Part shown: piece after piece, positions 1 to 8,356 of the stretch | Layout of the letters: every line of letters starts with the position of its first letter | Position numbering within the stretch: position 1 is the stretch's first letter | From: CAWCLK01 sp963796225 | GTDB taxonomy: Bacteria; Actinomycetota; Nitriliruptoria; Nitriliruptorales; Nitriliruptoraceae | DNA: 64,000 nt | Assembly (NCBI GenBank): GCA_963796225.1 | Contig: CAWCLK010000020.1 | Location: 62,001-126,000, forward strand | Direction of reading: 5' to 3' | Notes under the pieces: model-generated | Databases searched by the model: none | Seen by the model: only the letters and a program-made list of their open reading frames with translations | What the model was told of the DNA's origin: nothing | Program-made: the position numbers and the translations under genes

Positions 1-1370
1 CCGTTGCCCTCGCCGGCCCCGAGCCGCTTCACGTCGCCGACCTCGACCGACAGGATCGCCTCGGCCGGGCCGCCGATCGTGGGACGGGTCGCGTCGTTCC
101 AGCCACCGCCGACCGACACGCGGAAGTGCTGGGTGCGGAACGGCTCGTCGTCGGGGAGCAGGCGCCCGGTCAGCCGGCGCAGCAGCAGCTCGAAGGAGGC
201 GTCGGCCGCGTCGTACACCCAGCCGCCGGCCTCGCGGCGCTTGACCTCGGCGAGGACCTCGGCGGCCTCGTCGGTGGAGATCTCGAGCCCGAACTCGCGG
301 GCCTTCAGCACGATGTTGGACCGGCCGGCCAGCTCGGAGACGACCAGCCGCTGCGCGTTGCCGACCTCGGCGGGGTCGATGTGGTTGTACATGTCGGGCG
401 CCTTGGCCAGCGCGGAGGCGTGCAGCCCCGCCTTGTGGCTGAAGGCGGTGTGCCCGACGTAGGGCTGGATCGACGGCGTGGCCTGGTTGCAGATCTCGGC
501 CACGCGGTGGCTGACCTCGGTCAGACGTTCCAGGGCGTCGGGCGGGACCAGCGCGAGGGCCTTCTTCAGCTGCAGGTCCGCCATGACCGTGAACAGGTTC
601 GCGTTCCCGCACCGTTCCCCGAGCCCGTTCGCGGTGCCCTGGACCTGGGTCCCGCCGACCTCGAGGCCGAGCAGGGAGTTGGCCACGGCACAGCCGCCGT
701 CGTCGTGGAAGTGCAGGCCGACCTCGCACGGCAGCGTGGCCACCATGTCGCGGACGATGTCGGCGACGGTCCAGGGCATCGCCCCGCCGTTGGTGTCGCA
801 GAGCACCACGGCCTCGGCCCCGGCCTCGGCCGCGGCCGTGACGACCTCGCGGGCGTAGGCCTCGTCCCGGGTGAAGCCGTCGAAGAAGTGCTCGGCGTCG
901 AAGAACACGCGCCGGCCCTGGGCGACCAGGTGCGCGATCGACTCGGACACCATGGCGAGGTTCTCGGCGCGGGGCACCCCGAGGGCCTCGTCGACGTGGT
1001 AGCCCCACGACTTGCCCACGACGCAGACGACGTCGGTGCGGGCGTCGAGCAGGGCCTGCAGCTGCTCGTCGCCGGCGGCGTCGGCGTTGGCGCGGCGGGT
1101 CATGCCGAACGCCGTCAGCGTGGCCTGCAGGGGGGCCTCGTCACCGTCGGCGAAGCGCCGGAAGAACTCGGTGTCCTTGGGGTTGGCACCGGGCCAGCCA
1201 CCCTCGAGGTAGTGCACCCCGAGCCGGTCCATCCGCCGGGCCACCCGGACCTTGTCCTCCACGGACAGGTTCACGCCCTGCCGCTGGGTGCCGTCGCGCA
1301 GGGTCGTGTCGTACAGGGCGAGGCCCGCCGACAACCCGTCGGCGGGCGTGGGGAGGTGCGCGTCGCTCAC
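1..1370 (-). CDS. cimA: (R)-citramalate synthase, C-terminus cut off by window edge
   Basis: HMGL-like Claisen condensing enzyme that joins pyruvate and acetyl-CoA to give citramalate, the first step of a threonine-independent route to isoleucine. The GTG start at 1370 gives VSDAHLPTPADGL, then the catalytic DTTLRDGTQRQG motif, HFHDDGGCAVANS metal-binding motif and GERCGNAN. The residues around the active site and the absence of the leuA-type DTTLRDGEQSPG favour citramalate synthase over isopropylmalate synthase. About 456 codons are present; the end of the C-terminal regulatory domain lies outside the window. It is preceded by a Leu/Ile-rich short ORF and a hairpin that look like an attenuator. 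A second family member, leuA, lies near 21 kb. Family assignment is firm; substrate choice is inferred. Confidence 0.9.
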   Translation of the reverse strand, partial: MSDAHLPTPADGLSAGLALYDTTLRDGTQRQGVNLSVEDKVRVARRMDRLGVHYLEGGWPGANPKDTEFFRRFADGDEAPLQATLTAFGMTRRANADAAGDEQLQALLDARTDVVCVVGKSWGYHVDEALGVPRAENLAMVSESIAHLVAQGRRVFFDAEHFFDGFTRDEAYAREVVTAAAEAGAEAVVLCDTNGGAMPWTVADIVRDMVATLPCEVGLHFHDDGGCAVANSLLGLEVGGTQVQGTANGLGERCGNANLFTVMADLQLKKALALVPPDALERLTEVSHRVAEICNQATPSIQPYVGHTAFSHKAGLHASALAKAPDMYNHIDPAEVGNAQRLVVSELAGRSNIVLKAREFGLEISTDEAAEVLAEVKRREAGGWVYDAADASFELLLRRLTGRLLPDDEPFRTQHFRVSVGGGWNDATRPTIGGPAEAILSVEVGDVKRLGAGEGN

Positions 1371-1436
1371 GGTGCGTCCAATCCGTCACGGCTCACTGGA
1401 CGCCGGGCGGCGGGGCGGGCACGTCGCGGTCGGGAT

Positions 1437-1466
1437 CGCCGGCCTGCGTGCCCCCGCAGCCCGGCG
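1437..1466 (-). terminator. candidate attenuator hairpin upstream of cimA
   Basis: CGCCGG plus CTGCG pair with CGCAG plus CCGGCG around a 6-nt loop, with one internal mismatch: 11 base pairs, nearly all G-C. It begins 10 nt after the stop codon of the Leu/Ile-rich short ORF and lies about 67 nt before the cimA start. No U tract follows, as is common in high-GC actinobacteria. Its role as an attenuator is inferred from position. Confidence 0.5.
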
Positions 1467-1475
1467 TCGCGCGGA

Positions 1476-1568
1476 CTACGGGAGCAGCCCGATAATCAGC
1501 AGGAGGATCGTGCCCAGCACGGCCCGCCCGGGGTTCACCCGGGGTGCGGACGACGTGGCGGTGGACAT
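1476..1568 (-). CDS. putative leader peptide of cimA (Leu/Ile-rich)
   Basis: A 30-residue ORF, MSTATSSAPRVNPGR followed by AVLGTILLLIIGLLP. The last 13 residues contain six Leu and three Ile, and an AGGA lies 6 nt upstream of the ATG. It ends 10 nt before a strong hairpin and 105 nt before cimA on the same strand. Ribosome stalling at Ile or Leu codons during starvation could change folding of the hairpin region, as in classical amino acid attenuation, and cimA leads to isoleucine. The same layout occurs before leuA in this window, which strengthens the reading. The alternative is a tiny membrane protein, since the hydrophobic run could just span a membrane. Confidence 0.55.
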   Translation of the reverse strand: MSTATSSAPRVNPGRAVLGTILLLIIGLLP

Positions 1569-1611
1569 GCGGTCCTCGCGAAGCGGTGCGCCGCGAAGCC
1601 TACCGCCCCGC

Positions 1612-1830
1612 TCAGCCCTGCTCCTCCTGGTCGATGCGGAACCCGACCTTGAGCGTGACCTGGAAGTGCTGGGGCGCCCCGTCCTTGATCCACCCGCGGA
1701 TCTCGTCCACCTCGAACCAGTCGAGGTTGCGGGTCGACTCGGACGCCTTGCCGATCGCGCCGCGGATCGCGTCCTCGATGGAGTCGCGGCTGGAACCGAC
1801 CAGCTCGATCTTCTTGTAGACGTTGCTCAT
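1612..1830 (-). CDS. dodecin family flavin-binding protein
   Basis: A 72-residue protein starting MSNVYKKIELVGSS and matching dodecin along its full length, including the SIEDAIRGAIGKASESTRNLDWFEV segment split by the typical Trp. Dodecins form hollow dodecamers that store or buffer flavins (riboflavin or FMN) in the cytoplasm. The start at 1830 was chosen because the family always begins with this short lead into the first strand; upstream in-frame sequence is low-quality Arg/Ala-rich. It stands alone between the cimA leader and a small Cys-containing protein, with about 70 nt free upstream. Confidence 0.9.
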   Translation of the reverse strand: MSNVYKKIELVGSSRDSIEDAIRGAIGKASESTRNLDWFEVDEIRGWIKDGAPQHFQVTLKVGFRIDQEEQG

Positions 1831-1900
1831 GGGTGTGCCTGCCTTCACGTCGGTCGGGGCGACGACGCTAGCGAAGGAGGCCACGAGCGGACGCGGGCGA

Positions 1901-2125
1901 TCAGTCGAGGTGGGACGCGCACGAGGCGCAGGAGTCGAGCTCGACGTCGGCGCTGACCATGCGACCACGCGCCCCGCACAGGGCGATGTCGTAGACCTCG
2001 CCACCGTCCTGCAGCGTGTGGCGCTTGAAGGTCGCCTCGGGATGGGGGCGGAAGATGTGCGCCTTCTGGCCGGATCCCACCTGGACCCGAACGTCGTCGT
2101 CGGTCACGATCCCGGTGGCGGCCAT
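1901..2125 (-). CDS. small conserved Cys-containing protein, unknown function
   Basis: 74 residues starting MAATGIVTDDDVRVQVGSG. The start at 2125 has AAGGAG six nt upstream; an in-frame ATG at 2155 has no such site. The C-terminal half carries one Cys in DIALCGARGRM and a CASCASHLD motif at the end, suggesting a small zinc-binding fold; the ALCG and CxxC spacing faintly recalls the actinobacterial DUF3039 family, but I am not sure. No membrane segment or signal peptide. It is a single gene between dodecin and the Eis-like acetyltransferase. Confidence 0.6.
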   Translation of the reverse strand: MAATGIVTDDDVRVQVGSGQKAHIFRPHPEATFKRHTLQDGGEVYDIALCGARGRMVSADVELDSCASCASHLD

Positions 2126-2232
2126 GCGCACTCCTTGTGTGTTGTCTCGTGCCATCCTATCACACGCGAGCGCTGCGCGCACGGACAGGAGCGGCCGTAC
2201 GGCCACTGCCGTCGCCAGCCGGCGGAACCCGA

Positions 2233-3459
2233 TCAGAAGTCGAAGGCCGTCCACGGGGCGCGGGGGACGTCGAAGAGGCGGTCGAGGCGACGGACGACGT
2301 CGGGGGCGGTGCCGGGCAGCCGCCCCGCGTCCGCCAGGGTGGTGGCGCGGTAGCCACCGAGGTACAGGGTGGCCAGGGTGGAGGTGGGCAGGACCACGTC
2401 GGGGACGGCGTCGGTGCGCTCGCAGCTGGCCCCGTCGGGGCCGGCGTCGAGGCGCCAGCGCCCCGCGTTGGCGGGCAGCTGCTCGTCGGTGACCTCGACC
2501 ACGAGCTGGTCGGCGGTGTCGTAGCCCCGAGCGGTCAGCGCCGTCGGCAGGTCGACCAGCCGCAACCACAGCGGCATGCCGGCCCTGACGTCCACGTCGG
2601 CCTCGTTGGCGACGAGGAAGCGCACGGGGTCGTCGACGGGGCGGTACGGGGCGTCGACGGTGGCCACGAGGTCGAGGGAGGCGACGAAGGCCCACAGGGC
2701 CGCGGCGGCCTCGTCGTCGGTGGCGAGCAGCTCGACGACCTTGCAGTGCCCGTCGGGGCGGCGGTCGGCCCACGGCCCGGGGGCGGTGCGGAAGACCACG
2801 TAGCCGCGCTCGGGGACCCACGCGTGCCAGCGCGGGCCGTGCTCGCCGTCGGGGTCGGCGTCGCGGTCGTGGTCCAGCCACAGCGACCACCAGGCGGTGG
2901 TGCGCTGCATGCTCCCGCCCCGCAGCCGGGCGTGCGCGGCCGCGACGGCGGGGAACCGCTCGCGGGCGGTGTCGGCGTCGACGAGCTCGACCAGCCGGGT
3001 GTCGCCGTCGATCGTGGCCAGCGCGTCGCGGCGGATCCGCAGCCCGTGCGCCGGGGCGCTCGGACCGAAACCGAAGCGGCCGTAGATCGTGCCTTCGGAG
3101 GCGAACAGGGTCGCGAGGGGCTCGTCCGCGGCGACCGCGTCCTCGAGCAGGTGCTGCATCATCTCGCGCAGGATCCCGCGCCGCCGGTGGTCGGGGCGCA
3201 CGGTGACGGCGGTGACGCCCGCGACCGGGACCGGGTCGGCCAGCGGCAGCGACAGGGTCGTGGGGATCGCGCCGGCGGTGCCGACGTAGTCGTCGTCGCG
3301 TGTGCCGGTGACGGCGAGGTAGCGGTCGACCGGCGCCAGCGTCTGCCAGCGAGCGAGCCGGTCCTCGTCGATGCGTTCGAGGAAGACCTTCTCCATCGCC
3401 CGGGCGTAGGGCACGAACTCGTCGTCGCGGAGCCGGCGCAGCGTGAGCGAGGGATCCAC
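2233..3459 (-). CDS. Eis-like GNAT N-acetyltransferase
   Basis: 408 residues with the architecture of the Eis family: an N-terminal GNAT domain with the acetyl-CoA loop VRPDHRRRGILREMM near residues 88-102, a second GNAT-like region, and a C-terminal sterol-carrier-like domain. EGTIYGRFGFGPSA carries the Tyr that acts as general acid in Eis enzymes, and the chain ends in a Phe (TAFDF) as in Eis, where the terminal carboxylate takes part in catalysis. Eis proteins acetylate amino groups, including aminoglycosides and peptides; the natural substrate here cannot be told. GTG start at 3459, 15 nt after the esterase stop, so the two genes are probably cotranscribed. Confidence 0.85.
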   Translation of the reverse strand: MDPSLTLRRLRDDEFVPYARAMEKVFLERIDEDRLARWQTLAPVDRYLAVTGTRDDDYVGTAGAIPTTLSLPLADPVPVAGVTAVTVRPDHRRRGILREMMQHLLEDAVAADEPLATLFASEGTIYGRFGFGPSAPAHGLRIRRDALATIDGDTRLVELVDADTARERFPAVAAAHARLRGGSMQRTTAWWSLWLDHDRDADPDGEHGPRWHAWVPERGYVVFRTAPGPWADRRPDGHCKVVELLATDDEAAAALWAFVASLDLVATVDAPYRPVDDPVRFLVANEADVDVRAGMPLWLRLVDLPTALTARGYDTADQLVVEVTDEQLPANAGRWRLDAGPDGASCERTDAVPDVVLPTSTLATLYLGGYRATTLADAGRLPGTAPDVVRRLDRLFDVPRAPWTAFDF

Positions 3460-3474
3460 GACGACCTCGAGGTG

Positions 3475-4428
3475 TCAGCGGGCGGTGTGCCTGCGGATGA
3501 AACCGCCGACCTCTCGCAGGGACCGTCGCGACTCGGGCAGCGGGAAGACCTGGAACACGTGCCACATGCCGGCGAAACGCCCCGCGGACGCGTCGACCCC
3601 GTGCTCGCGGGCGCGTTCGACCAGGCGCAGCCCGTCGTCGCGGATCAGCTCGTGGTCGCCGACGTGGACCAGCATGGGCGGCAGCCCCGTGAGGTCGGCG
3701 TAGACCGGCGAGACCAGCGGGTGGGAGGTGTCGTCGGCGTACAGCTCGCCGAGCAGCCCGGCGATGGGCGTGGGCACCGCCCCGAACATGACGTCACGGC
3801 CGTTGTTGGCCTCGATGGAGGGGCTGGCACCGGTCAGGTCGGTCCACGGTGACAGGCCCACGTAGCAGGCCGGCATCGGCAGGCCCTCGTCGCGGGCGCG
3901 GACCAGCAGCGCCAGTCCCAGACCACCACCGGCCGAGTCGCCCGAGACCGCGATCCGCGCGGGGTCCACGCCGACGTCGTCGAGCAGCCAGCGGTAGGTG
4001 GCGACCGCGTCGTCGAGTGCGGCCGGGAAGGGGTGTTCGGGCGCCAGCCGGTAGTCGGGCACCCACGTGACCCCGCGCGCCCCCTTGGCCAGGGCGCGGG
4101 CCATGCCGCGATGGGTGGCCGGCGAGCACAGCGTGTAGGCGCCGCCGTGCAGGTGGAGCACCACCGGCCCCTCGCCGCGATCGGCGACCGGCCGCACCCA
4201 CTCGCCGGGGACCGGGGCGTCCGTGACCTCGTCGACCCGGACGTCACCGGGGACGCGCCCGCGCTCGGCGAGCGCGTCGATCTTCGGCCGCATCCGGCTG
4301 ACGTACCGGGCGAGGTCGTCGAGGGTGGACTCGTCGTGCAGGCCGCGGTCGCCCCGCGCCAGCTGCAGCGCCCCGGTCACCAGCCGTCCGACGACCTGGC
4401 TGCGCAGGGAGGCCGTGGTGGTGGACAC
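3475..4428 (-). CDS. alpha/beta hydrolase, hormone-sensitive-lipase (HSL) type esterase
   Basis: 317 residues. Contains the HSL oxyanion motif HLHGGAY near residue 92, the nucleophile elbow GDSAGGG near 163, the acid in the HVGDHELIRDD region near 264 and the His in GMWHVFQ near 293, so the triad looks complete. Such enzymes hydrolyse short to medium acyl esters in the cytoplasm. It ends 15 nt before the Eis-like gene and starts 3 nt after the ilvE stop, which suggests a leuB-ilvE-esterase-acetyltransferase transcript, though a functional link is not evident. Confidence 0.88.
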   Translation of the reverse strand: MSTTTASLRSQVVGRLVTGALQLARGDRGLHDESTLDDLARYVSRMRPKIDALAERGRVPGDVRVDEVTDAPVPGEWVRPVADRGEGPVVLHLHGGAYTLCSPATHRGMARALAKGARGVTWVPDYRLAPEHPFPAALDDAVATYRWLLDDVGVDPARIAVSGDSAGGGLGLALLVRARDEGLPMPACYVGLSPWTDLTGASPSIEANNGRDVMFGAVPTPIAGLLGELYADDTSHPLVSPVYADLTGLPPMLVHVGDHELIRDDGLRLVERAREHGVDASAGRFAGMWHVFQVFPLPESRRSLREVGGFIRRHTAR

Positions 4429-4431
4429 GGT

Positions 4432-5364
4432 TCAGCCGTGCACGTAGGTCAGCCAGTGCTCGTACTGGCTGTTCTTGCCGGTCAGGGCGTCCATGAAGGT
4501 GGACTGCACGCGCTCGGTGACCGGGCCGCGCGACCCGGAACCGACCTTGCGGCCCTCGACCTCGGCGATGGGGGTGAGCTCGGCCGCGGTGCCGGTGAGG
4601 AAGGCCTCGTCGGCCAGGAACAGGTCGGTGCGCACGAGGCTGCGTTCCTCGACGGTGTAGCCGAGGTCACGGGCGATCTGCATGACCGAGGACCGGGTGA
4701 TGCCGCCGAGCGGCCCGTCGGACAGGGGCGGCGTGGTGATGACGTCCCCGTTGACCACGAAGATGTTCTCGCCGGTGCCCTCGGCGACGTAGCCCTCCTC
4801 GGACAGCATCAGCGCCTCGTCGTAGCCGGCGCGCAGGGCCTCGACCTTGGCCAGCGAGGAGTTGATGTACTGGCCGTTGGTCTTGGACGCGGGTGGGATG
4901 GTGTTCTTCCCGATGCGGCGGTAGGAGGAGAACATGCACTTGACGCCGTTGACCAGTGCGTCGTCGCCGAGGTAGGCACCCCACTCCCACGTGGCGATCG
5001 AGACCGCGGGCTTCGACGGCAGCGGGTTGAGGCCCATCTCGCCGTACCCGAGGTAGACCACCGGACGGATGTAGCAGGCGTCGTGGCCGTTGGCGCGGAT
5101 GGTCTCGACGGTGGCGTCGCACAGGTCGTCGACCGAGTACGGGATGTCGTCCAGCGGCGGGTAGATCTTCGCCGAGCGGAGCAGCCGCTCCATGTGCGGG
5201 CGGAGCTGGAACACGGCCGCCCCGTTGCCGGTCGCATAGGCCCGGATGCCCTCGAACACGCCCCAGCCGTAGTGCAGGGTCGGCGTGAGCACGTGGACGG
5301 TGGCGTCGTCCCACGGGACGAGCTCGCCGTCCATCCAGATCGACGTGGACTTCGGGATCGGCAT
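4432..5364 (-). CDS. ilvE: branched-chain amino acid aminotransferase
   Basis: 310-residue fold-type IV PLP aminotransferase catalysing the last step of leucine, isoleucine and valine synthesis. Family motifs seen include THLHYGWGVFEGIRAY-like sequence near residue 35 (LHYGWGVFEGIRAY), the PLP lysine in PPASKTNGQYINSS near 160, EGTGENIFVV near 197 and GTAAELTPI near 257. ATG at 5364 gives MPIPKSTSIWMDGELV, the usual N-terminus. It lies 44 nt downstream of leuB on the same strand and probably shares its transcript. Confidence 0.95.
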   Translation of the reverse strand: MPIPKSTSIWMDGELVPWDDATVHVLTPTLHYGWGVFEGIRAYATGNGAAVFQLRPHMERLLRSAKIYPPLDDIPYSVDDLCDATVETIRANGHDACYIRPVVYLGYGEMGLNPLPSKPAVSIATWEWGAYLGDDALVNGVKCMFSSYRRIGKNTIPPASKTNGQYINSSLAKVEALRAGYDEALMLSEEGYVAEGTGENIFVVNGDVITTPPLSDGPLGGITRSSVMQIARDLGYTVEERSLVRTDLFLADEAFLTGTAAELTPIAEVEGRKVGSGSRGPVTERVQSTFMDALTGKNSQYEHWLTYVHG

Positions 5365-5408
5365 GGCGTGTGGCCTTCGGGTCGTGCGGGGTGGTCGTGG
5401 AGACCGTC

Positions 5409-6473
5409 TCAGGCGTCGGCCACCAGCTCGGCCAGCCGGTCGCCCACCTGCTGGGTGGAGTATCCCAGACCATCGGTCCCCTCGCTGCCGAGGGCACGCA
5501 GCCACGCGGCGACCGCACGCTCGACGCGGGCGGCAGCGTCGGACTCGCCGAGGTGGTCCAGCATCAGGCCGAGTGCGAGCACGGCGGCGGTCGGGTCGGC
5601 CTTCGACTGCCCGGCGATGTCGGGGGCCGAGCCGTGGACCGGTTCGAACATCGACGGGGCGGCACCGGTCGGGTCGAGGTTCCCGGAGGTGGCCAGGCCC
5701 ATGCCGCCCTGCACGGCCGCGCCCAGGTCGGTGATGATGTCGCCGAACAGGTTCTCGGTCACGACCACGTCGAAGCGTTCGGGCTGGGTGACCAGGTACA
5801 GGCAGGCCGCGTCGACGTGCACGTAGTCGCGCGTGACGTCGGGGTACTCCTCCCCCACCTCCTGGAAGGTGCGCCACCACAGGTCCCCGGCGTGCGCGAG
5901 GACGTTGATCTTGTGGCACAGCGTCAGGTGCTGGCGCTCGCGGGCCTGCGCCTGCTCGAACGCGAACCGCACGACCCGTTCGACGCCGTACCGGGTGTTC
6001 ACCGACTCCTGGGTGGCCACCTCGGCCGGCGTGCCGCGGTACAGGGTGCCGCCGGCCCCGGCGTAGACCGACTCGGTGTTCTCGCGGACGATCACCATGT
6101 CGCAGCGGCCCGGCGTGAGCCCGGCCACGGGCGAGGTGACGCCCTCGAACAGCTTGACGGGGCGCAGGTTGACGTACTGGTCGAACGCGAAGCGGATCTT
6201 CAGCAGCAGGCCACGCTCGATCACACCGGGGGGCACGTCGGGCGTGCCCACCGCCCCGAGGTAGATGGCGTCGAACCCGCGCAGCTCCTCGAGGGTGTCG
6301 TCGGACAGGACCTCGCCGGTCGCCAGGTAGCGCCGGCCCCCGAGGTCGTACTCGACCCGCTCGGTCGTGAAGTCTCCACCGGACTCGAGCACGTCGAGGA
6401 CCTTCAGCCCCTCGGCGACCACCTCGGGACCGATTCCGTCGCCTCCGAGCACGGCGATGCGATGGGTGGTCAC
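5409..6473 (-). CDS. leuB: 3-isopropylmalate dehydrogenase
   Basis: 354 residues, NAD-dependent beta-decarboxylating dehydrogenase of the leucine pathway. Seen: N-terminal IAVLGGDGIGPEVV, the substrate Arg region VNLRPVKLF, VIVRENTESVYAG, and the metal and cofactor motif ENLFGDIITDLGA near residue 246, followed by GSAPDIAGQSKADPTA. GTG start at 6473 with GGAG upstream. It heads the leuB-ilvE pair; the divergent RDD gene starts about 156 nt away. No Leu-rich leader was found in this upstream region, unlike cimA and leuA. Confidence 0.95.
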   Translation of the reverse strand: MTTHRIAVLGGDGIGPEVVAEGLKVLDVLESGGDFTTERVEYDLGGRRYLATGEVLSDDTLEELRGFDAIYLGAVGTPDVPPGVIERGLLLKIRFAFDQYVNLRPVKLFEGVTSPVAGLTPGRCDMVIVRENTESVYAGAGGTLYRGTPAEVATQESVNTRYGVERVVRFAFEQAQARERQHLTLCHKINVLAHAGDLWWRTFQEVGEEYPDVTRDYVHVDAACLYLVTQPERFDVVVTENLFGDIITDLGAAVQGGMGLATSGNLDPTGAAPSMFEPVHGSAPDIAGQSKADPTAAVLALGLMLDHLGESDAAARVERAVAAWLRALGSEGTDGLGYSTQQVGDRLAELVADA

Positions 6474-6629
6474 GGGGGCTCCTGCGGCGGGCGACGGGCG
6501 AGTCGACCCCGCATCCTAGGAACCCGAGCCGGTGCGTCCGCACCCCGGGGGCGCCGAGAATGCCGGCGTCCGGCACCCCACCGTCCGTACAGTGGACGCA
6601 CCTATTCGCTCGCGATCACAGGGGTCCGC

Positions 6630-7327
6630 ATGAGCGACCAGCAATGGCCGTCCGCACCGGGCAGCGACGAGGGCACGGGGCACCCGCCCCAGGAGACGCC
6701 GCCGCCCCAGCCGTCGTCCGCCGGGGCACCACCGCCGTCCTCGAACCCGCCACCGTCATCGCCGCCTCCGGGGTCGCCCCCGCCCAGCGCCCCGCCACCT
6801 CCGCCGCCCCCGGCGCCGGCGTCGGGTGGTGGCTACGGGGCGCCGCAGACCGGGGCGGGCGAGAACGCTGACGTCGGCATCCGGCTCGGGGCGCGCGCCA
6901 TCGACGCGGTCATCCTCTGGATCGTCAACCTCATCATCTCGGCCGCCATCCTCGTGCCGCTCATCTTCTCGAACTACGACGGCGGCGCCATGACGATGTT
7001 CACCACGGGCCTGTCCGGCGTCGGCATCCTCCTCAGCCTCATCAGCATGGCCATCAGCTTCGCGTACTACGTGTTCTTCGACACCAGCCGGGGCGCCACG
7101 CCGGGCAAGATGATCCTGAACCTGCAGATCCAGGGCAGCTCCGGCACCCCCACGCCCGAGGAGTCGCTGCGACGCAACGCGTGGCTGGCCCTCTCGATCG
7201 TCCCGATCATCGGCGGCCTGCTGCAGCTCGCCGCGGTCATCTACATCGCCATCACCATCAGCCAGGCCCGGGCAACCGTGGCTGGCACGACCACTTCGCC
7301 AACACGCGGGTGATCCGGACGCAGTGA
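6630..7327 (+). CDS. RDD family membrane protein with Pro-rich N-terminus (frameshifted near its end)
   Basis: About 75 Pro/Ser-rich cytoplasmic residues precede an RDD domain: GIRLGARAIDAVILW begins the first membrane helix, a second and a third hydrophobic helix follow, and SRGATPGKMILNLQI is the conserved loop. As written the frame ends at 7313 with a tail unlike RDD proteins, but the neighbouring frame encodes GWHDHFANTRVIRTQ, the typical RDD C-terminus, and ends at 7325-7327 in a GTGA overlap with the next gene. One base is therefore missing around 7262-7275. RDD proteins are of broadly unknown or transport-related function. Confidence 0.82.
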
Positions 7328-7713
7328 CGACCGACCTCGACCGTCGGGGGCTGCGGGAGGCGCTGCGCGCGACCTACCCGTGGGCCCTCGGCGACGAGGT
7401 CGGCCCGCGCGCCGTGGAGGCCGGCGAGTGCGACCGCTGCGCTCGCCGGCCTCGCTGCGTGCCGACGTGCGGACCGGTGGCCTGGACGTCGCTGTGCGCC
7501 ACCTGCGCCCTGGAGGTCGGCGACGCCGCCTGGTGCGACGGGCACCACGACGAGGGCGCGGCCATGCAGGCATGGGCCCGCGCGCTGCCGCCCGAGTGGC
7601 CGACCGTGGTCCGGCTGTGGTGGGTGGCCACCGGGGAGGTGCGTCCCGACGACGCCTGGGTCCGGGCCGCCCGCGCCGAGGTCCCCGCGTCGGTCCGGGC
7701 CGCGTTGCCCTGA
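7324..7713 (+). CDS. hypothetical Cys/His-rich protein
   Basis: 129 residues of unrecognised family. GTG start overlaps the corrected RDD stop by 4 nt, so the two are translationally coupled. Residues 36-80 hold many possible metal ligands: CDRC, RPRC, TCGP, LCATC and WCDGHH, suggesting one or two zinc sites; the rest is Trp- and Ala-rich. No signal peptide or membrane helix. Pairing with an RDD membrane protein is the only functional clue. Confidence 0.65.
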   Translation: MTTDLDRRGLREALRATYPWALGDEVGPRAVEAGECDRCARRPRCVPTCGPVAWTSLCATCALEVGDAAWCDGHHDEGAAMQAWARALPPEWPTVVRLWWVATGEVRPDDAWVRAARAEVPASVRAALP

Positions 7714-7738
7714 CCCGGGGAGCAGGCGTGGCCGAAGG

Positions 7739-8356
7739 TCAGGCCGCGACGTCCAGGGGCAGCCCGAGGGACCGCAGGGCGTCCCGGACCTCAGCCGCGT
7801 CGCCCGCGGGCACGGTCGGCAGGCCGACGTCGGCCGCACCCTCCAGGTTCACGTCCCGGTCGTCCACGAACGCCACCTGGTCCGCGTCGGCGTCGAGCCG
7901 GTCCAGGAGCCGCTGGAAGAAGTCGGGGTCGGGCTTGCGCGCCCCGAGCTGGTAGGACCCGACGACGTCGTCGACCAGACCGGCCAGCAGGCCGTCGGCG
8001 TGCTCGGCGAGCCAGTGGGGGTAGTTGGACGCGACCACCACGCCGACACCGGCGGCGCGGACCTCGACGAGCAGCTCGCGCATGCCCGGCAGCCAGGTCG
8101 TGCCGGTCCGTCGCACCTCGTGGAACCGATCGGGGTCCACGTCGATCCCGGCCTGGGGGTACGACGCCCAGTAGGTCGCCTCGTCGATCTCGCCCCGCTC
8201 GAAGGCCGGGTAGACCTCGGCGTCGCGCAGCGTGAACAGCTCGCGCAGGCTCCGTCCCGTCGCGGCGGTCAACGCCTCGCGGAACGGGTCACGCACGAGC
8301 GTGTCCATCAGGTCGAACGCGACGATCGCGACGTCGCGGGACAGCGCAGGCGTCAT
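7739..8356 (-). CDS. HAD-superfamily hydrolase
   Basis: 205 residues with all HAD motifs: nucleophile Asp in FDLMDTLV near residue 15, Ser in VVASNYPHW (motif II), Lys in GARKPDPDFF (motif III) and acidic pair in VAFVDDRDVN (motif IV). A small helical cap follows motif I, so the substrate is probably a small phosphorylated or halogenated molecule. ATG at 8356 overlaps the stop of the TlpA-like gene in an ATGA junction, so the pair forms an operon. Confidence 0.88.
   Translation of the reverse strand: MTPALSRDVAIVAFDLMDTLVRDPFREALTAATGRSLRELFTLRDAEVYPAFERGEIDEATYWASYPQAGIDVDPDRFHEVRRTGTTWLPGMRELLVEVRAAGVGVVVASNYPHWLAEHADGLLAGLVDDVVGSYQLGARKPDPDFFQRLLDRLDADADQVAFVDDRDVNLEGAADVGLPTVPAGDAAEVRDALRSLGLPLDVAA

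Noticed and set aside
1901..3565. 554-codon Arg/Pro-rich open frame over the Eis-like gene
   Set aside because: Low-complexity shadow typical of high-GC DNA; only its last 74 codons, with their own ribosome site, are a real gene.
6474..6629. Leader peptide before leuB
   Set aside because: No short ORF with clustered Leu codons and no strong hairpin were found in this gap.
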